NCBI GenBank assembly: GCA_903927685.1
Contig: CAIYOB010001410.1
Span: forward strand, 1-8,017
DNA: 8,017 nucleotides
Origin: an uncultured Planctomycetaceae bacterium
Lineage (GTDB): Bacteria; Planctomycetota; Planctomycetia; Pirellulales; Pirellulaceae
Direction: 5' to 3'
Shown: piece by piece, positions 5,302 to 8,017 of the stretch
Position numbering within the stretch: position 1 is the stretch's first letter
How the letters are laid out: every line of letters starts with the position of its first letter
Program-made: the position numbers and the translations under genes
The notes under the pieces: model-generated
What the model saw: only the letters and a program-made list of their open reading frames with translations
Told to the model about the DNA's origin: nothing
Databases searched by the model: none

Positions 5302-7145
5302 CGCGACGCGATTTTCTGAGCGGCTTGCTGTTGCTGGCGGGGCTGACGAGCAGCATTCCGGCACAAGACCACTGGTCCCGGTTCCGTGGGCCCAACGCGG
5401 ACGGCGTGGCTCCGGATCACGCCGGTTTGCCGACGACTTGGACGGCCACCGAGAACGTGAAGTGGGTGGCCGACGTGCCGGGTTGGGGGTGGTCGTGCCC
5501 GATCGTGTGGGGCGACCGGGTTTTTCTCACGGCCGTGGTCAGTGACGAACCGAATGTCGCGCCCGGCAAGGGGTTGTATCTGGGCGAAGGTGTGCGCGAT
5601 CCGGCGAAGGGGATTCACCACTGGCTGGTCTACTGCTTCGATCGGAACACCGGCCGGGAACTGTGGAAGCACGAGGCCCATGCCGGGCAGCCGCAGGTGC
5701 CGCGGCATCCCAAGAGCACCTACGCGTCGGAAACGCCGACGACGGACGGCCAACGGCTGTACGTCCTGTTTGGCGACCTCGGCCTGTACTGCTACGACCT
5801 GGACGGCAAGCCCCTGTGGTCGCGGAAGATCGAGCCGCAGAAGACGTTCTTTGACTACGGCGCGGCCGCCTCGCCGGTGGTCCATGACGGGCAGGTGATT
5901 GTGGTGTACGACAACCTCGAGACTTCCTGGATCGCGGCGTTTGAGGCAAGAACGGGCGACGAGCGGTGGCGAACGCCGCGGGACGAGACGCATTCGTGGG
6001 CGACTCCGCTGGTCTGGCAGAATGATGTGCGGACCGAGATCGTCGTGCCGGGCCAGAAGCGGAACCGCAGCTACTCGCTGGACGGCAAGGTGCTGTGGGA
6101 GTTCGACGGGCGGATGTCGAATCTGGTCATCCCGTCGCCGTTCGCCGCCCACGGCTTGTGCTACCTCGCGTCGGGTTACGTCGGCGACGCTCACCGGCCG
6201 ACCTTCGCGATCCGACCGGGCGGCAGCGGCGACTTGACTCCGGGACCCGACTTCACCGGCAGCGAGTTCATCGCCTGGTATCAGGGCAAAGCCGCGCCGT
6301 ACAACCCCTCGCAGATGGTCTACGGCGACTACCTGTACACGCTGTACGATCGCGGTTTCCTGACCTGCCACGACGCGAAGACGGGCCAGGAAGTGTATGA
6401 CCGGCGGCGGTTTTCCCCGCCCGGCTCTTTCACCGCGTCGCCGTGGGCGTACGGCGGACGGCTGTTCTTCCTGAGCGAAGAGGGTATGACCTATGTCGTC
6501 AAAGCCGGACCGGAGTTTGAAATCCTCGAGCGGAACAACCTCGACGAACTGTGCTTGGCTAGTCCCGCGGTGGCCGGCGACAAACTGCTGATTCGTACCG
6601 CTTCCCGGCTGTACTGCCTGACCGCGGGCGCGAGGTTGGATGCGGCTGCGCAAGCGCGTCTGCCGGCCGGTGGGACAGCCGCCACGACGGCCGACATCTG
6701 GTCCGCGACGGCGGCAGGGGACGGCGATGCCGTGGCCCGGCTCTTGGCTGCGGGCACGGCGGTCAATGCCAAGCAGCCTGGCAGCGGATCGACGCCACTA
6801 AACACGGCCGTGCTTTTCGGGCAGGTCGCCGTGGCCCGGTTGCTGCTGGAGAAACACGCTGACGTCTCGCGGGCGAACAGCGATGGCAACACGGCCTTGC
6901 ACATTGCGGCGTTCGTCGCCAATCCGGAGTTGGTTCGACTGCTGCTCGACAAGGGGGCTTCCGTCCGCACCAAGAACGGCCGCGGCGAAACGCCACTCGA
7001 CGTCGTGGCGACGGATTGGAGCCCGCAACTCGAACAGGCCTACCGGACGATTGGCGATCTGGTGGGGATCGAACTGGATCTAGCCCAGATCAAGCAAGGG
7101 CGCCCCAAGGTCGCCGAACTCCTGCGCAAGGATGCGGCCCGATAG
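5298..7145 (+). CDS. Tat-exported PQQ/BamB-like beta-propeller protein with C-terminal ankyrin module
   Basis: The product has 615 residues. TRRDFLS (2-8) with a Leu-rich core and SIPAQD around residue 20 is a short signal peptide with a Tat-like motif. Residues about 25-445 form a quinoprotein-type propeller, opening with HWSRFRGPNADGVAP (25-39) and LPTTWTATENVKW (44-56). Repeated blades follow the pattern aromatic-D-xx-TG-xx-LW: CFDRNTGRELWKH (113-125), CYDLDGKPLWSRK (165-177), AFEARTGDERWRT (214-226), CHDAKTGQEVYD (357-368). Such planctomycete proteins resemble the assembly factor BamB and PQQ dehydrogenases in fold. No CxxCH haem site is present, and enzymatic activity cannot be claimed. 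Residues 464-612 repeat the ankyrin-plus-tail module of the preceding reductase. The start overlaps that gene's stop by 4 bp. It is the last gene of the operon; the next gene is convergent. Confidence 0.92.
   Translation: MTRRDFLSGLLLLAGLTSSIPAQDHWSRFRGPNADGVAPDHAGLPTTWTATENVKWVADVPGWGWSCPIVWGDRVFLTAVVSDEPNVAPGKGLYLGEGVRDPAKGIHHWLVYCFDRNTGRELWKHEAHAGQPQVPRHPKSTYASETPTTDGQRLYVLFGDLGLYCYDLDGKPLWSRKIEPQKTFFDYGAAASPVVHDGQVIVVYDNLETSWIAAFEARTGDERWRTPRDETHSWATPLVWQNDVRTEIVVPGQKRNRSYSLDGKVLWEFDGRMSNLVIPSPFAAHGLCYLASGYVGDAHRPTFAIRPGGSGDLTPGPDFTGSEFIAWYQGKAAPYNPSQMVYGDYLYTLYDRGFLTCHDAKTGQEVYDRRRFSPPGSFTASPWAYGGRLFFLSEEGMTYVVKAGPEFEILERNNLDELCLASPAVAGDKLLIRTASRLYCLTAGARLDAAAQARLPAGGTAATTADIWSATAAGDGDAVARLLAAGTAVNAKQPGSGSTPLNTAVLFGQVAVARLLLEKHADVSRANSDGNTALHIAAFVANPELVRLLLDKGASVRTKNGRGETPLDVVATDWSPQLEQAYRTIGDLVGIELDLAQIKQGRPKVAELLRKDAAR
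6687..7133 (+). other. Shared ankyrin-plus-tail module, copy 2 (PQQ-like protein residues 464-612)
   Basis: This is the second copy of the 149-residue block in the reductase, without any insertion or deletion relative to it. Conserved landmarks are an initial W (468), LAAGTxVNA (483-491), STPLN (498-502), LFG (506-508), ADVSxANxDGNTALH (521-535), KNGxGETPLDxV (559-570), WSPxLE (574-579), IELDL (591-595) and RPKV (602-605). Short linkers join it to each enzyme domain, so it looks like a portable cassette at the end of unrelated proteins. Confidence 0.88.
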
Positions 7146-7176
7146 ACCTGCAAAGCGGTTCCCTCAAATGGCCCAG

Positions 7177-7198
7177 TGGAGTACCTGTCCCAACTCCA
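7177..7198. terminator. Weak hairpin after the exported-protein operon
   Basis: TGGAGT (7177-7182) and ACTCCA (7193-7198) pair over a 10-nt loop, and the sequence continues ATTTAA. It lies 31 bp after the stop of the PQQ-like gene. The stem is short and the T-run poor, so a terminator role is only possible. Confidence 0.22.
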
Positions 7199-7206
7199 AT
7201 TTAACG

Positions 7207-7246
7207 ACTCGGCATCGCCATGCTCAACACGTCGTGAGCGCCGAGT
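7207..7246. terminator. Two-part stem in the convergent intergenic region
   Basis: ACTCGGC (7207-7213) pairs with GCCGAGT (7240-7246), and inside it GCTCA (7222-7226) pairs with TGAGC (7235-7239), with a bulge of 8 nt on the left side. The structure is nearly the same on either strand, as expected for a bidirectional terminator between convergent genes or for a small structured repeat. The rest of 7146-7341 holds no gene that I can recognise. Confidence 0.3.
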
Positions 7247-7341
7247 AGAGATGGACTCGCTGGGGGTCCTGCAGCACCGCGGCGCATCCCTGATTCCAGC
7301 ATTGACGCTGCCGAAGGTTGGACTCCGCCCGGTCCCACGGC

Positions 7342-8017
7342 TCACGGCGAGCGTCTCGGGGTCAGGTCTTGACCTGACCGCATGTTCCCCTTTGTCTTGT
7401 CGGCGTCCTTGTCCACCACCTCCGACGGCAGCAGCAGTTCGCCGCCGGTGCGGGCCAGGTACGGCGGGATCGTCATCAGCTGCCGCGTGCCCTGGCTGTT
7501 CTCGAACTTCCACAGTCGGCCATCCTGGCCGGCGGGCACGGGAACGCGGAACCAGCCGTCTTCCGCCCGGGAAAAATCGAACACGACATTGCCGTCGCCG
7601 TCCTTCAACACGCCCGCCAGTCGCGGGGCCCACGAGGCGATGCGGGCCGCCCAACCGCCCACAACTCGCGTGCCCCGGGGGACGTAGCAATACAGCGTCC
7701 AGCCGCCGCGAAAATGGCTGCCGACGTGCGGCATGTCGAACCCGGAGGGCAGTGTGACGGGCAGGCCTTCCGGCCACACGATGCGGGTATAGTCGCCGCC
7801 GTCCACGACTTCGATCTCGTGCAAGCCCTCATGCGGCGTCTTCAACTTGACCGCATACGTGGTGCCGTCCGGGCGGACGATGTCGCTGACGTCCACCGGC
7901 TTGCCGGTCACTTCCAGCGGACTGCGGAGCGTGATCTGGTGCGGCCGCAAGTTCCAGACTCGCTGGACCGTCACTTGCAGAGTCAATTCCGCTGGAGCCG
8001 GCGAGACCCACGTCAGG
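7342..8017 (-). CDS. C-terminal part of a large protein of unknown function, 5' end beyond window
   Basis: The frame is open from the right window edge to TGA at 7344-7342, giving 224 residues. The first in-frame start-like codon is a TTG at 7986 in the middle of a beta-rich stretch, and the frame continues upstream without a stop, so the true start is outside. Landmarks are IRS-like beta segments at 11-75, WTLYCYVPRGTRVVGGW (106-122), DGDGNVVFDF (139-148), VPVPAGQDGRLWKFE (158-172), and IPPYLARTGGELLLPSEVV (183-201). This looks like a C-terminal beta-sandwich of secreted planctomycete proteins, possibly carbohydrate-related, but I cannot name the family. The last 15 or so residues (about 209-224) are basic and unlike the domain, and are encoded by a palindromic repeat. 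It is convergent with the exported-protein operon. Confidence 0.72.
   Translation of the reverse strand, partial: LTWVSPAPAELTLQVTVQRVWNLRPHQITLRSPLEVTGKPVDVSDIVRPDGTTYAVKLKTPHEGLHEIEVVDGGDYTRIVWPEGLPVTLPSGFDMPHVGSHFRGGWTLYCYVPRGTRVVGGWAARIASWAPRLAGVLKDGDGNVVFDFSRAEDGWFRVPVPAGQDGRLWKFENSQGTRQLMTIPPYLARTGGELLLPSEVVDKDADKTKGNMRSGQDLTPRRSP
7360..7379. repeat. Perfect palindrome, 9-bp arms, inside the 3' end of the right-hand gene
   Basis: GGTCAGGTC (7360-7368) and GACCTGACC (7371-7379) are exact reverse complements separated by TT. The palindrome encodes residues SGQDLT near the C-terminus of the minus-strand gene. A GGGGTCAGGTC-type palindrome resembles dispersed REP-like repeats seen in several environmental phyla; that link is from memory and unverified. 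It could also act as a terminator stem for the operon on the plus strand, though no T-run follows. Confidence 0.5.

Noticed and set aside
6364..6372. TCHDAK in the PQQ-like protein considered as a haem c site
   Set aside because: A CxxCH motif is required; only a single Cys precedes the His, so this is an ordinary propeller blade.
7176..7757. Plus-strand frame of 193 residues starting in the intergenic region
   Set aside because: It is mostly antisense to the better-supported minus-strand gene and its translation is Arg/Pro-rich without any motif.

Overview
The window is high-GC bacterial DNA that looks like a member of the Planctomycetota. This is inferred from gene style, not from a marker gene. 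The pointers are Tat-exported aldo/keto reductase, PQQ-type beta-propeller and TolB-like proteins, a HlyD/MacA-type efflux adaptor next to a MacB/FtsX-type permease, and a large secreted-type protein ending in a beta-rich domain. No rRNA, tRNA, CRISPR array or intact transposase is visible.

Left part (1-2490, minus strand): a two-gene efflux operon. A complete membrane-fusion protein (934-2490) is followed 28 bp downstream by a MacB/FtsX-type permease (905 down to the window edge, 3' end missing). No ABC ATPase is inside the window; it may lie beyond position 1.

Centre (2491-2747): a 257-bp divergent promoter region. It holds an extended -10 box and a GC-rich leader hairpin for the efflux operon, and on the other side a TAGAAT -10 box preceded by three direct repeats of GATACA at an exact 10-bp period.

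Right-centre (2748-7145, plus strand): a tight three-gene operon (16-bp gap, then a 4-bp ATGA overlap). All three products begin with a twin-arginine (Tat) signal: a TolB/PD40-type propeller protein, an aldo/keto reductase with an intact catalytic tetrad, and a PQQ/BamB-like beta-propeller protein. The last two have unrelated N-terminal domains but end in the same 149-residue module of ankyrin repeats plus a conserved tail. The copies align without gaps at about 54% identity (80 of 149 by hand count). This shared module on two translationally coupled exported proteins is the most interesting feature of the window. It suggests a common docking or scaffolding function outside the cytoplasm, which is a hypothesis.

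Right end (7146-8017): a 196-bp convergent intergenic region with hairpin potential, then the C-terminal part of a minus-strand gene whose 5' end lies beyond the window. The last residues of that gene are encoded by a perfect 9-bp-arm palindrome that looks like a dispersed repeat invading the gene's end.
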